A DNA stretch of 52,048 nt from Gammaproteobacteria bacterium (GCA_009844085.1 VYCF01000062.1:1-52048); one strand, 5' to 3'. Positions 9,116 to 18,218 are shown, counted from the first letter of the stretch. Translations and numbers: made by a program. The notes: generated by a model not told the origin, from the sequence alone.

Positions 9116-9136
9116 GGATTCCCACTACCGGAATCC
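9116..9136. promoter_or_regulatory. Inverted repeat, possible operator
   Basis: GGATTCC-N7-GGAATCC is a perfect 7-bp inverted repeat in the divergent intergenic region between the OprC-like receptor and the TPR gene. Spacing fits a dimeric regulator; no T-tract follows, so it is not a terminator. Candidate metal-responsive operator by position only. Confidence 0.35.
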
Positions 9137-9253
9137 GATGTGGCATATTGTCGCGCCGATGACGGGAAGCTGGTGATTCCGGGCCCGTTTCGCGGTAAAT
9201 TTAACAGTCGGACTTCATCGAAAGCCTGCCCGGCAGGAGTTTATAAGGGCATC

Positions 9254-10252
9254 ATGGCGAAATCGTTCCGCCTTTCCGTTTTGCCGATGGCGCTGCTCGT
9301 ACTGACCGGGCAGTCCGCGCTTGCGCTGCAGCCCGATGCGGAAGAGGAATCCCTCGCGCTGGCGAGGGAACTGGATCAGCGCGAACGGCATGTAGAGGAT
9401 TTGCGCGGCGAACTCGGCGTCTATCACCCCGCTCTGCAGGAAGCCTATGGGGAACTCGGCGGTTTCTATCTCGAACTGGAAGACTACGAGCAGTCCGTTT
9501 CCATCTATAACGACGCGCTCGAAATCGCGCGCATCAACGAAGGCCTCTACAGCGAATCGCAACTGCGCATCATCGACGCGATGATCACCGGCAACGAGGG
9601 CCTAACCGACTGGGAGGCGGTGGACGACCTCCACCATTTTCGTTACCACATGGCGAGCCGTCTCTGGGAATTGACCGACCGCCGCCACCTGGCGGCGATC
9701 GGAACCTGGGGCGGCTGGAAGATGAGAGCGATCCGGGACGATTTGCTCGGCGACAGCAGTTGGGGCGTGCAGGCGGCGATCGACGACGCGGGTTCGGTTT
9801 ACCGGCGCGCAATCACAGCGCTCGAACAGGAACCGGAAGCGCGGCCGCTCGACCTGGCCAACCTCGTCCGTGGCAAGGCCGAACTCGACATCTACATGAT
9901 GCGCGCCGTCGCCAATACGCCATACAACTATTTCCCGGGCACCGTGCCGCGCTACGTCAACCAGATGCGCTGTCGCATGGTGCCGGCGCCGAATGGCCAG
10001 GCCGTGCGGCAATGCGTGAACGTGCAAGTGGAGAATCCGCGCTTTCGCGAATCCCAGCGCAGGAACAAGCTCACGACCCTGACCCGCTATTCGAACGCCA
10101 TCAACACCGGCATCGACAGATTGATTGCGATCCGCGACCGGGGGGACGGACTGTCCATTGAGACCCTGGCGCAGATAGACGCCCAGATCGCGCAACTCGA
10201 AGCGGAAAACCAGCAATACTTCCGCCGTGGCCGCCGGGACTCGCTGTTCTGA
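9254..10252 (+). CDS. Secreted TPR-like protein of unknown function
   Basis: A 332-residue protein. I chose ATG 9254 because it begins a signal peptide (MAKSFRLSVLPMALLVLTG) and an AAGGG lies just upstream; the open frame extends further 5' but without such features. Residues about 50-100 form a kinesin-light-chain type TPR (HPALQEAYGELGGFYLELED, then YEQSVSIYNDALEIARINEG). The rest is charged and helical, with a Cys pair around NQMRCRMVPAP and RQCVNVQ and a C-terminal coiled-coil (ETLAQIDAQIAQLEAENQQY). No enzymatic motif is visible; a periplasmic scaffold is a fair guess. Confidence 0.7.
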   Translation: MAKSFRLSVLPMALLVLTGQSALALQPDAEEESLALARELDQRERHVEDLRGELGVYHPALQEAYGELGGFYLELEDYEQSVSIYNDALEIARINEGLYSESQLRIIDAMITGNEGLTDWEAVDDLHHFRYHMASRLWELTDRRHLAAIGTWGGWKMRAIRDDLLGDSSWGVQAAIDDAGSVYRRAITALEQEPEARPLDLANLVRGKAELDIYMMRAVANTPYNYFPGTVPRYVNQMRCRMVPAPNGQAVRQCVNVQVENPRFRESQRRNKLTTLTRYSNAINTGIDRLIAIRDRGDGLSIETLAQIDAQIAQLEAENQQYFRRGRRDSLF

Positions 10253-10282
10253 TCGCGAATGGCTCGAAATTCCTGAATTGCA

Positions 10283-10311
10283 TTGAAATAATTCCGGTTT
10301 AGTTGTACAAG
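10283..10311 (+). promoter_or_regulatory. Possible sigma70 promoter of the selenoprotein gene
   Basis: TTGAAA (10283-10288), 17-bp spacer, TACAAG (10306-10311). The -35 matches 5 of 6 and the -10 matches 4 of 6. The start codon is 51 bp downstream, and a short inverted repeat CCGCAG-T-CTGCGG (10325-10337) lies in the leader. Confidence 0.35.
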
Positions 10312-10362
10312 TAGCACTGTTCGACCGCAGTCTGCGGAATGTAACCTGAATGGAGGAAACCC

Positions 10363-10896
10363 ATGTTGAAAATTGCCAGCCGACTGACCTGGCTCCCGCT
10401 GCTTTTCGCGGCGGCGCTGATTGGTCATTCAGCGGTCGCGTTGGAAGTTGGGGACAGGGCGCCGGATTTTTCTCTCCCGGGCTCTGACGGCAACACGTAC
10501 AGCCTTTCCCAGTTCGACGGGGAAAAGCCGGTTGTCATCGCCTTTTTCCCAAAAGCCTTTACCGGCGGCTGAACCATGCAATGCAAGGCGCTGCGTGACA
10601 GTGCCGAGGAAATCCAGAGATACGATGTGGCGTATTTCATGGTCAGCGTGGATACGCTGGAAGACAACACGGCTTTCGCTGAAGAGAACAACGCCGACTA
10701 TCCAATACTGGCCAATCCCGAAAAGGACATGGTGGAAGCCTATGGCGCATTGAGGCCCAACGGAGTTGCCCATCGTTGGACCTTCTATATTGGCGCCGAT
10801 GGCGACATTCTGAAGATTGACAAGGAAACCGACCCGGAAACCGCCGGCGAGGTCATGGCGAGGACCATGGGAGAACTGGGATTCCCCCAGATCTGA
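10363..10896 (+). CDS. Secreted peroxiredoxin with TGA-encoded selenocysteine at the active site
   Basis: One AhpC/TSA-type peroxiredoxin is read through a TGA at codon 70 (10570-10572), giving 177 residues. GGAGGA precedes the ATG. A signal peptide (MLKIASRLTWLPLLFAAALI) is followed by VGDRAPDFSLPGSDG, then FFPKAFTGG-[TGA]-TMQCKALRD. In this family FTGGCTxQ carries the peroxidatic Cys, so TGA sits exactly on the catalytic codon. The same frame continues with YFMVSVDTLEDNTAFAEENN and the C-terminal half (HRWTFYIGADGDI). A hairpin 14 nt after the TGA fits a bacterial SECIS. C74 could be a resolving partner. TGA is a normal stop elsewhere in the window, so global recoding is excluded. Selenoprotein is my reading; a single-base nonsense mutation is the alternative. 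Confidence 0.82.
10570..10605 (+). promoter_or_regulatory. UGA codon with SECIS-like hairpin
   Basis: After the TGA (10570-10572) there are 14 nt, then stem GGCGCTG (10587-10593), loop CGTGA (10594-10598) and stem CAGTGCC (10599-10605). All seven positions pair, with one G-U. The apical loop begins 22 nt after the TGA and has a G in its first two positions. Both agree with the known bacterial SECIS rule (loop about 16-37 nt downstream, early loop G) recognised by SelB. Confidence 0.7.
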
Positions 10897-10932
10897 CCCT
10901 CGTTACATGAATGGATTGATTTGAGAAAACCT

Positions 10933-11051
10933 GGGTGAAGGGTGGTCGGCGCAGCCGATCAAAAGCGAAGCTTTTGAAAGCCTGAACGGCTCGACAGGAT
11001 GTCGAGACTGGGGGCAGTCGAAGCCAATTTGCCAGCGCCAGGGACGGCATC
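10933..11051 (+). repeat. Structured intergenic repeat, copy 1
   Basis: About 119 bp starting GGGTGAAG. Ordered hairpins: stem I TCGGC-GCA-GCCGA; stem II TCAAAAGC-GAA-GCTTTTGA; stem III CTCGACA-GGA-TGTCGAG. It ends GCGCCAGGGACGGCA. It lies between the peroxiredoxin stop and the DUF3014 gene. Three further copies are at 35353, 45646 and 48992; the stems vary in sequence but keep pairing. Confidence 0.8.
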
Positions 11052-11076
11052 CGTGATCACATAGAACGCACAGGCC

Positions 11077-11946
11077 ATGAAACGTTTTGGCTTTCTCATT
11101 ATTGCCGGCGTCGCGATCGTGTCGCTGGCCGCTCTCGTCTGGCTCAGTGTCGGCTTCGATGAGCCGGCCGGCACTACAAGCCGGATAATCGAACTTCCCG
11201 CACCGGTTGCGGCCGAGCCGGAACCGGTTCCGACTCCTCGCGTGATTTCTCCGCCCGCACAGCCCGCGGTTACGGCGGTTGAACCGGCCGAAGAACCCGA
11301 GCCGGTTGTCGAGGTTCCTGTGCAGCCTGCAGTCGAGCCGGAACCTCCGGAAGAGCCCGAAGTGGTTCTGCCCAGCCTCAACGACAGCGATGGCTTCGTG
11401 CGCGAGCGACTGCAGGCGTTGCGCAACGGCGCCGCCGTGCTGCGTCTGGTCGCCGACGATCAGTTGATCCGCAAGTTCGTCGTTTTCGTCGAGAATGTCG
11501 GCCGCCACGAGTTTCCCCAGACCGATCTGCCCTTTCGTCCCGTCGGCGTCGAAATGCCCGTGCGCGAACTCGATCAGAACCTGTTCCTGATGGAGGAAGA
11601 CGCCTTTCCCCGTTTCGACGGCTTTATCGACGTGATGGTGGCGGTGGATTCCGAACAGGCCTATGCCCTGTACCGGCTGCTGCGGCCGCTGTTCCAGCAG
11701 GCCTATGCCGAGATCGGCTATCGCGGCCGCGATTTCGACGACGCCTTGCGCCTGGCGATCAACAATGTCCTGCAGGCCACCGACGTCGAAGGGCCGTTCC
11801 AGTTGGTGAAGCCATCGGTGATGTACCTGTTCGCAGATTCTGAACTCGAGAACGCGGATGCCGTGCACAAGCAGTTGATCCGCATCGGCCCGCGCAACAG
11901 CACCCGCTTGATGGCGAAACTGGCCGAATTCTTCGTTCTGCTGTAG
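11077..11946 (+). CDS. DUF3014 domain protein, membrane-anchored
   Basis: A 289-residue protein with one N-terminal membrane segment (FGFLIIAGVAIVSLAALVWL) and then a Pro/Glu-rich linker (residues about 35-100, with repeated EPEP and PAVEPEPP units) expected to span the periplasm. A globular DUF3014 domain follows: LPSLNDSDGFVRERL, DVMVAVDSEQAYALYRLLRP, LRLAINNVLQATDVEGPF and a C-terminal MYLFADSELENADAVHKQLI then RIGPRN. The family has no known function. The gene is followed after 12 bp by the sulfurtransferase pair, so the three may be co-transcribed. The domain call is confident; function is unknown. Confidence 0.83.
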   Translation: MKRFGFLIIAGVAIVSLAALVWLSVGFDEPAGTTSRIIELPAPVAAEPEPVPTPRVISPPAQPAVTAVEPAEEPEPVVEVPVQPAVEPEPPEEPEVVLPSLNDSDGFVRERLQALRNGAAVLRLVADDQLIRKFVVFVENVGRHEFPQTDLPFRPVGVEMPVRELDQNLFLMEEDAFPRFDGFIDVMVAVDSEQAYALYRLLRPLFQQAYAEIGYRGRDFDDALRLAINNVLQATDVEGPFQLVKPSVMYLFADSELENADAVHKQLIRIGPRNSTRLMAKLAEFFVLL

Positions 11947-11958
11947 ATTTCCCTGACC

Positions 11959-12810
11959 ATGATTTCCGTACCCGCAGCAGTGGTCGATGTCGCGTGGCTG
12001 GCCGCCAACCTGGCGGCGCCGAATCTCATCGTGCTCGACGCCTCGATACCCCCGGTAGTGCCGGGCCTGAACTCGGTTAACGCAGAAGGACGGTTCAAGG
12101 CCATTCCCGGCGCCCGCCGCTTCGATTACGACAAGGACGTGTGCAAACCGGATACTTCGCTGCCGCACATGTTGCCCGGCCCTGAAATCTTCGAGCGGAA
12201 AGTGCGTGCGCTCGGCGTCAATGCCGATTCGGCCCTGGTGGTCTACGACGATTGCGGCATGTACGCCAGCCCGCGGGCTTGGTGGATGTTTCGCGCCATG
12301 GGCCACGACAATGTAGCGGTGCTAAGCGGCGGACTGCCGGCCTGGATCGCGGCGAAGCAGTCACTGGCGGGCGCGCTGATTGACGAGGCGGAGGCTGGTA
12401 ATTTCACCGCCGACTTCAGACCGCACCTGGTCAGCGATTATCGCGCGGTGCTGGAAGCGCTCGAAAACGACACGCGCCGGGTACTCGATGCCCGTCCGCC
12501 GGGCCGTTTCCGGGGCGTCGAACCTGAACCACGGCCGGGACTGCGCGGCGGGCATATGCCGAATGCCGAAAATCTGCCATTCGTCAGGCTGCTGGAAAAC
12601 GGCGTGATGAAACCGGCGGATGAATTGCGCGAGATATTCGCCGAATTCGGCGCTCCCGAGCGCCGTCTCATCAGCAGTTGCGGCTCGGGCATCACTGCCT
12701 GCGTGATCGCGTTGGCAGCCCACGAGGCCGGCCTTGACGATGTCTCGGTTTATGATGGTTCCTGGGTCGAATGGGGCACTCCCGGCCACCTCCCTGTAGT
12801 AACCGATTAG
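11959..12810 (+). CDS. sseA: 3-mercaptopyruvate/thiosulfate sulfurtransferase (two rhodanese domains)
   Basis: A 283-residue tandem rhodanese protein. The inactive N-terminal domain (about 1-135) contains DASIPP and the [19 protein letters not shown] and [10 protein letters not shown] segments. The C-terminal domain carries the catalytic loop CGSGITA with the persulfide-forming C241. CGSG(V/I)TA is the loop of 3-mercaptopyruvate sulfurtransferases such as SseA, whereas thiosulfate rhodaneses usually have CRKGVT. It ends YDGSWVEWG, as in the family. Cytosolic, no signal peptide. The next gene, also a rhodanese-fold enzyme, starts 13 bp after the stop, which suggests an operon. Confidence 0.88.
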   Translation: MISVPAAVVDVAWLAANLAAPNLIVLDASIPPVVPGLNSVNAEGRFKAIPGARRFDYDKDVCKPDTSLPHMLPGPEIFERKVRALGVNADSALVVYDDCGMYASPRAWWMFRAMGHDNVAVLSGGLPAWIAAKQSLAGALIDEAEAGNFTADFRPHLVSDYRAVLEALENDTRRVLDARPPGRFRGVEPEPRPGLRGGHMPNAENLPFVRLLENGVMKPADELREIFAEFGAPERRLISSCGSGITACVIALAAHEAGLDDVSVYDGSWVEWGTPGHLPVVTD

Positions 12811-12823
12811 CCGCCTGATCGCC

Positions 12824-13843
12824 ATGCAAGCCGGCAAACACGCAGGCGCTTTCGTAGTCAGCACGTTTTACAAGTTTGCCGCGCTGCCCGATTTCCGTTC
12901 CCTCAGAGAACCGTTGCTCAACGCACTCCTGCGTCATGACGTGCGGGGTACTGTCCTGCTTGCCGCCGAAGGCATAAACGGCACGGTCGCCGGTTCCCGC
13001 GGGGGAATCGATGCCATTCTTGCGGAAATTCGCGCTGATTCGCGCTTACGCGACCTGCGCACGAGAGAGTCCCGCAGCGAGGAAAACCCCTTCTATCGGA
13101 CCCGGGTCAAACTGAAAAGGGAAATCGTCACAATGGGGGCGCCGGACATCGACCCGCGCCACATGGCCGGCGCCTACGTCACTCCGGAACGTTGGAACCA
13201 GTTGATTGACGATCCCGAAGTGCTCGTACTCGACACCCGCAATCGTTACGAGGTGAAGATCGGCAGTTTCGAGAACGCGGTCAACCCGGAAACCGATTCC
13301 TTCCGCGAGCTTCCCGAATACGTGCGCAAGAATCTCGATCCGGAAAAGCATCGCAAGATCGCCATGTTCTGCACCGGCGGCATCCGCTGTGAAAAATCCA
13401 CCGCGTATCTCAAGCAGCAGGGATTCGACGAGGTCTACCACCTGCAAGGCGGCATCCTGAGTTATCTGGAAAGCGTGCCGCCGGAGGACTCGCGCTGGCG
13501 CGGCGAATGTTTCGTGTTCGACAACCGGGTAACCGTGGATCACCGGCTGCAGCCGGGTTCCTACGATCAATGCCACGCCTGCCGCATGCCCATCTCCGAC
13601 GAAGACAAGAAAAGTCCGCTCTACGAGAAGGGCGTCAGTTGCCCCCATTGCCACAAACACCAGACCGGAGAACGAGCCCAGCGCTTCGCCGAACGCCAAC
13701 GCCAGGTCGATCTCGCCCACGCAAGAGGCGAGCAACACATCGGCCAGGACATGACCGGCCTGATGCGCGAACGCCGACAGGAAAAACTGCGCCACAAGAA
13801 AGAACAGCGAAAGTCTGAAAAGCACATTAGCCGCTCCAGGTGA
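12824..13843 (+). CDS. trhO: tRNA uridine(34) hydroxylase TrhO (YceA)
   Basis: A 339-residue cytosolic enzyme, near the family length (about 350 in E. coli). The N-terminal ferredoxin-like domain (residues about 8-100: [28 protein letters not shown], and the conserved [18 protein letters not shown]) precedes a rhodanese domain with [17 protein letters not shown] and the active-site loop [11 protein letters not shown] (C183). TrhO uses oxygen to hydroxylate U34 of certain tRNAs, a step toward 5-methoxyuridine. A C-terminal Cys cluster (CHACRMPIS and SCPHCHKH) and a Lys/Arg-rich tail fit RNA binding. Confident assignment from motif order. Confidence 0.93.
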   Translation: MQAGKHAGAFVVSTFYKFAALPDFRSLREPLLNALLRHDVRGTVLLAAEGINGTVAGSRGGIDAILAEIRADSRLRDLRTRESRSEENPFYRTRVKLKREIVTMGAPDIDPRHMAGAYVTPERWNQLIDDPEVLVLDTRNRYEVKIGSFENAVNPETDSFRELPEYVRKNLDPEKHRKIAMFCTGGIRCEKSTAYLKQQGFDEVYHLQGGILSYLESVPPEDSRWRGECFVFDNRVTVDHRLQPGSYDQCHACRMPISDEDKKSPLYEKGVSCPHCHKHQTGERAQRFAERQRQVDLAHARGEQHIGQDMTGLMRERRQEKLRHKKEQRKSEKHISRSR

Positions 13844-13888
13844 TTTTGGGTATATTCGGCCAAGACCTTTGCCTCGGGTGATTGGCCG

Positions 13889-16237
13889 ATGAATACGCTG
13901 ACCAGTTCCAAACCGCCGCGCATTTTCCCCGCAATTCTCATTCTGATCGCCGCGCCGCTTGTAATTGGCGGCCTGCAACTCGTTTTCCTGGGAGGTTCGC
14001 TGTATTACGCTCTCGCGGGGCTGGTGTTGCTGTCCTGCGCGCATCGCATCTGGCGCTGCCAGCCGTCCGGAGCATGGCTCTACGGTGGCTTGCTGGTCGC
14101 CACCGTCATCTGGTCCTTATGGGAGGCAGGTACCGATCTATGGGCGCTGGCGCCGCGTATTCTGCCCTTCGCGGCGATCGGGCTCTGGTTCGTCACGCCC
14201 TGGTTCCGCAATTCGCTGCACCAGGGTTCGCCGCCACCGCTGCTGCAATCCGGCATCGCCGGATGGTCGATTCCGGCGACCGTGGTGGTCACGGCGCTGG
14301 TCGTATATCTGGATAGCGGATACGAGGTAAATGATCTGGCGCCGCGCAGCGGCGTAAATACGGTAAATACGCACACCGATTGGCCCGCCTATGGCAACGA
14401 CCGGGGCGGCAGCCGCTATTCGCCGCTGGATCAGATCAATGCCGGGAATGTCGCCGATCTCGAAGTGGCCTGGACCTATCGCACCGGACAGGGCGGCTCC
14501 TTCAAGGCGACACCGCTGCAACTCGGCGATTTGCTCTATGTCTGCACCGGCGGCAATGTGGTCATCGCACTCGATGCCGACAGCGGCGAACTGCGCTGGC
14601 AGTTCGACCCGCTGATCGATCCGGCTCACCTTGAAACCGCACGTTATTTCACTACCGGCTGCCGCGGCGTTTCATATTACGAGGCGCCACCGGAGTACCA
14701 GGGCGATTGCCGGGAACGAATTCTTACCGCCACCACCGATGCGCGCCTGATCGCGCTCGACGCGCTTAGCGGCGAGCGCTGCCTGGGCTTCGGCGACCAG
14801 GGCGAGGTCGATCTGACCATCAACATGGGCAATGACCCGCTGATCTTCAACTTCCAGACATCCCCGCCAGGCATAGTGCGCGGCAATGCGGTGGTCGGCG
14901 GCTGGGTGTTTGACAACCAGTCGGTCGGCGAACCCTCGGGCGCGGTGCGGGCATTCAACGCGATTACCGGCGAGTTTGTCTGGGCCTGGGACATGGGCCG
15001 GCCGGGTATCCATACCGAACCGCTGGCGGGAGAGGTTTACACCCGGGGTACTCCCAACGTCTGGAGCCTTTTCAGCGTCGACGAAGAACTCGGATTGATC
15101 TACGCGCCTACCGGCAATGAAACCCCCGACTATTTCGGCGGCTACCGCATGGAGGTAAGCGATCAATTCGCGAGTTCAGTGGTCGCCATCGAAGGCGAGA
15201 CTGGCGCTCCCCGCTGGCATTTCCAGACCGTTCACCATGACATCTGGGATTGGGATGTGCCTTCCCAACCTACGCTGATCGACCTGCCCGGAGACAATGG
15301 CGAAATGGTCAAGGCCGTGCTTGTTCCGACCAAGCGTTCCGAAGTCTTCGTGTTGAATCGTGAAACCGGCGAGCCGATTTTCGCCGTCGAGGAGTTGCCG
15401 GTCCCCACCGAAGGCGGCGTACCCGAGGACTACGTTTCGCCGACGCAGCCCTTTTCCACCGAACTACCCCACTTCCGCGACGACATCACCGAAAACATGA
15501 TGTGGGGCGTTACTCCTTTCGACCAGCTCTGGTGCCGCATCGAGTACAGGAAAATGCGCTATGACGGGCATTTCACCGTGCCCGGCACCGAACCGATCTT
15601 CCAGTTTCCCGGCAATGCCGGCGGGCATAACTGGGGCAGCGTCAGTGTCGATCAGGTGAACAACATCATGGTCGTAAACCCGATGATCGTCGGCAATCGG
15701 CTGATTCTCATTCCCCGCGACGAGTTGCCGGAAGGCGTCCAGGGCAACCAGTTGGGCACGCCGTATTCACACAATACCCGGCGCTTCATGTCGCCGCTCG
15801 GCATTCCCTGCAACCAGCCGCCTTACGGCATCATGGCCGCGGTCGATCTGGAAACCGGCGATCTGCTCTGGGAGCGTCCGATCGGCCTGGCGAAGGACAG
15901 CGGCCCCTTCGGCATTCCGACCCGCGTGCCGCTGACCATCGGCACGCCGCAAAGCGGCGGCACGGTCACGACCGCGGGCGGGCTGATCTTCTCATCGGGC
16001 GCTTTCGACAATTCCGTGCGCGCGACCCATATCATGAGCGGCGAGGAACTTTGGCGCGCCGATCTGCCGTTCACCGCGCATTCGACGCCGATGACCTATC
16101 TGTCGCCTGCCGGCGAACAAACCGTGGTGGTGACCGTTCCAGTCTTCAATTCGACTTCGGGCTCCGGATTTCGCGCCTTGCCCGCCGACCAGGAAGATCC
16201 GGAAGGCGGCTATATCATCGCCTATCGACTTCCGTGA
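13889..16237 (+). CDS. Membrane-bound PQQ dehydrogenase, glucose/quinate dehydrogenase type
   Basis: A 782-residue protein, close to the ~800 of E. coli glucose dehydrogenase. Residues 1-150 contain about five membrane helices (FPAILILIAAPLVIGGLQLV, LYYALAGLVLLSCAHRIW, AWLYGGLLVATVIWSLW and others). The rest is a periplasmic PQQ propeller: WPAYGNDRGGSRYSPLDQIN, YVCTGGNVVIALDADSGELR, FQTVHHDIWDWDVPSQPTLI, GGHNWGSVSVD and GTVTTAGGLIFSSGAFDNSV. The glucose/quinate/shikimate class oxidises sugars or polyols and reduces ubiquinone in the membrane. Sequence alone does not say which substrate is used. The 3' end overlaps the convergent hydrolase by 23 bp. Confidence 0.88.
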   Translation: MNTLTSSKPPRIFPAILILIAAPLVIGGLQLVFLGGSLYYALAGLVLLSCAHRIWRCQPSGAWLYGGLLVATVIWSLWEAGTDLWALAPRILPFAAIGLWFVTPWFRNSLHQGSPPPLLQSGIAGWSIPATVVVTALVVYLDSGYEVNDLAPRSGVNTVNTHTDWPAYGNDRGGSRYSPLDQINAGNVADLEVAWTYRTGQGGSFKATPLQLGDLLYVCTGGNVVIALDADSGELRWQFDPLIDPAHLETARYFTTGCRGVSYYEAPPEYQGDCRERILTATTDARLIALDALSGERCLGFGDQGEVDLTINMGNDPLIFNFQTSPPGIVRGNAVVGGWVFDNQSVGEPSGAVRAFNAITGEFVWAWDMGRPGIHTEPLAGEVYTRGTPNVWSLFSVDEELGLIYAPTGNETPDYFGGYRMEVSDQFASSVVAIEGETGAPRWHFQTVHHDIWDWDVPSQPTLIDLPGDNGEMVKAVLVPTKRSEVFVLNRETGEPIFAVEELPVPTEGGVPEDYVSPTQPFSTELPHFRDDITENMMWGVTPFDQLWCRIEYRKMRYDGHFTVPGTEPIFQFPGNAGGHNWGSVSVDQVNNIMVVNPMIVGNRLILIPRDELPEGVQGNQLGTPYSHNTRRFMSPLGIPCNQPPYGIMAAVDLETGDLLWERPIGLAKDSGPFGIPTRVPLTIGTPQSGGTVTTAGGLIFSSGAFDNSVRATHIMSGEELWRADLPFTAHSTPMTYLSPAGEQTVVVTVPVFNSTSGSGFRALPADQEDPEGGYIIAYRLP

Positions 16238-18164
16238 CCTCCTCGAAATCGAGAAATTCGAACCGCAGATCGTCGCCGACGCGCATGTAGACGTTGAATA
16301 GCCGATCCGCCAGGTTCGGATCGTTGCGCACGCTCAGGTCGGGCAGATAGAAGCGGAACTGCCGGTCGACGAGGGCGCGATGCTGCCAGGCTTCATTTGC
16401 GGCTCCGACCTGTTCGATGTTTCGCGGCGAGAAAACCAGGTTGGCGGGGTCCGAAGGCGCCAGTTCGAAAGCCAGAATGGATTTGCCGTCGTCGAGCGTA
16501 ACTTCGGCTTCGCCGACCGAAATGACTCCGGTAGCGGCATCATAGATATTGCTGCCCGCGCTGCCGGCCTGTTCTTCCCGCGGATACAATTGCACTTGCG
16601 GTCCAATGACGAAATCCGGCGCGTAGCGGCAGCGATTGCCGGGATGCAACTCGTTGTCTGGAGCGCGGTCCCAGTCGTTCGGAAAGTCACCCGCCTCGGA
16701 GCGGGCGACGACCGCGCGGCATTCGTCCTGCATGTCCGCCACGTCGGGCCGGCTGCCGCCCTCGACCCAATCCTGCAACAGATTCCAGGCCGCGATTACT
16801 TCAGACTCGCGAAAATCGCAATGGGAGGGCGCGGATTCGGCGATCACTCCCACGCTCAGTTGTCCAGGGGCCACCAGGGATTGCAATGTGGACTGATTTT
16901 CCACTGAAACGATGCCGTCTTTCGAGGTATGGATCGAGACGATCCGGGTGTCGCCGACGGCGCCGGAAGGCGTGTAATTCCGGGCCAGGGCCCGGCGCGC
17001 GGCGGGCAAGCCAATGCTGCGCGTGATGCGTTGATTAACCTGTTCGTCACCGTAATCGACGGCGACATTGTGAAAGGGATTCAGGCCATCGAGCTTGCCG
17101 GGCTCCTGAATCAGCCGCGGCATAAGGAAAGTGCCATAAAACATGCCGACTGTGAACATCACCGCGGATCGCGTCGGCGCGAGGCGCTGGATGCGTTCGT
17201 AGTTATCTACCTGCCTGTTCGAGGACACTTGTTTCCAGGTTTCGATTACAAGACGTTGTTCGGCTTCCCGCCGACCGATTCGCTGCTGCAGGTCCAACTC
17301 TCTGAGCAAATTGTCCTCGACTTCCTTTCGCGCCCGCAGGTCGTCGATTTCCCGTTGCAGTTCATCGTGTTTGTTATCCGCGGCGATGCGGCCCGATAGA
17401 GCGGTGCAAGAGTCGAGTTCGCGTATCCAGTCTATCTCCCGGCCGAGGGCAGGAATCTCGTACCAGGGCGTCGGAAAGGCGGTTTGGCCATCGCCAGCGC
17501 AAACAGTCTCCGCGATCATGCGCAAGTCGTAGGCGTTGCGCCAGTTTTCCGAACCCGCGACGGCGCCGCACAAGAGCAGGGCGCCATCGGGCTGGGGAAT
17601 CAGATCCTCTTCGATGTCGCGCAGGCTGACGATGCCGCCCAGGGAGCCGCCGAGCAGATAGAGCGGATCGGGAGGGCCGGGGCCGAAATCGGCGGCGATT
17701 TCGAGAAACTTCTCGTACAACTCGCCGTTCGCCAGGTGCGAATCGAATACCGCCCAGCCGGTTTGCAGGTAACTCGAAGCTGCCATCGCGTAGCCTTGGG
17801 ATAACACAATGGCGGCGACTGCGCCAAGGCCGGGTTCGGGTTCGACCTCGCCTTCGTCAGCGACATTGACGTCGGATGCGGTCTCATCCCCGAGCAGACC
17901 GGCGGCGAGCAGGTCGAGCATATCGTCGCCGAGATAGGTTTGCAGGCCGTGATTCCAGATTACCAGCCCCTTGTCGGGCATCCAGCCTTCGGGAATGGCG
18001 ATAGTGTAATAGCCGCCGTTTTCGGTCTGGCCGTACCAGACTGGATAGCAGCCCCCGATCGGAGTCCGGTACTGGTTTTCGGGGCAATCTTCGGCAGCGA
18101 AAAGCGGCAGGCAGGCAAATCCCAGCATGGCAGGAATCGCCAGCCGGATGAGAAATTTACGCAT
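16215..18164 (-). CDS. Large secreted alpha/beta hydrolase-like protein
   Basis: A 649-residue protein with signal peptide MRKFLIRLAIPAMLGFACLPLFAA. The first half looks like an alpha/beta hydrolase: LVIWNHGLQTYLGD (oxyanion HG), the nucleophile elbow GGSLGGI (S174), an acid candidate in SIHTSKDGIVSVENQ (about residue 427) and a His in APSHCDF. A charged coiled-coil insertion at about 255-315 (HDELQREIDDLRARKEVEDN) separates core elements. The C-terminal 130 residues are a beta-rich appendage (AATGVISVGEAEVTLDDGKS) of unknown role. Several Cys pairs suggest disulfides. Substrate unknown; esterase or peptidase activity is possible. The gene overlaps the 3' end of the quinoprotein gene tail to tail. 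Confidence 0.68.
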   Translation of the reverse strand: MRKFLIRLAIPAMLGFACLPLFAAEDCPENQYRTPIGGCYPVWYGQTENGGYYTIAIPEGWMPDKGLVIWNHGLQTYLGDDMLDLLAAGLLGDETASDVNVADEGEVEPEPGLGAVAAIVLSQGYAMAASSYLQTGWAVFDSHLANGELYEKFLEIAADFGPGPPDPLYLLGGSLGGIVSLRDIEEDLIPQPDGALLLCGAVAGSENWRNAYDLRMIAETVCAGDGQTAFPTPWYEIPALGREIDWIRELDSCTALSGRIAADNKHDELQREIDDLRARKEVEDNLLRELDLQQRIGRREAEQRLVIETWKQVSSNRQVDNYERIQRLAPTRSAVMFTVGMFYGTFLMPRLIQEPGKLDGLNPFHNVAVDYGDEQVNQRITRSIGLPAARRALARNYTPSGAVGDTRIVSIHTSKDGIVSVENQSTLQSLVAPGQLSVGVIAESAPSHCDFRESEVIAAWNLLQDWVEGGSRPDVADMQDECRAVVARSEAGDFPNDWDRAPDNELHPGNRCRYAPDFVIGPQVQLYPREEQAGSAGSNIYDAATGVISVGEAEVTLDDGKSILAFELAPSDPANLVFSPRNIEQVGAANEAWQHRALVDRQFRFYLPDLSVRNDPNLADRLFNVYMRVGDDLRFEFLDFEEVTEVDRR

Positions 18165-18218
18165 GTTCTCCGTAATCCCTGATTCGATACCATAGATTTC
18201 GGCAGAGTGGCGTCGGAT

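Noticed and set aside
10570..10572. Genome-wide recoding of TGA
   Set aside because: Many clear genes in the window end with TGA (for example at 29821-29823, 30528-30530 and 6904-6906), so TGA is a normal stop here.
10576..10896. A separate 106-codon peroxiredoxin-like gene starting after the TGA
   Set aside because: It would lack the catalytic position and the thioredoxin-fold N-terminus, and has no ribosome-binding site; reading through the TGA restores one normal protein.
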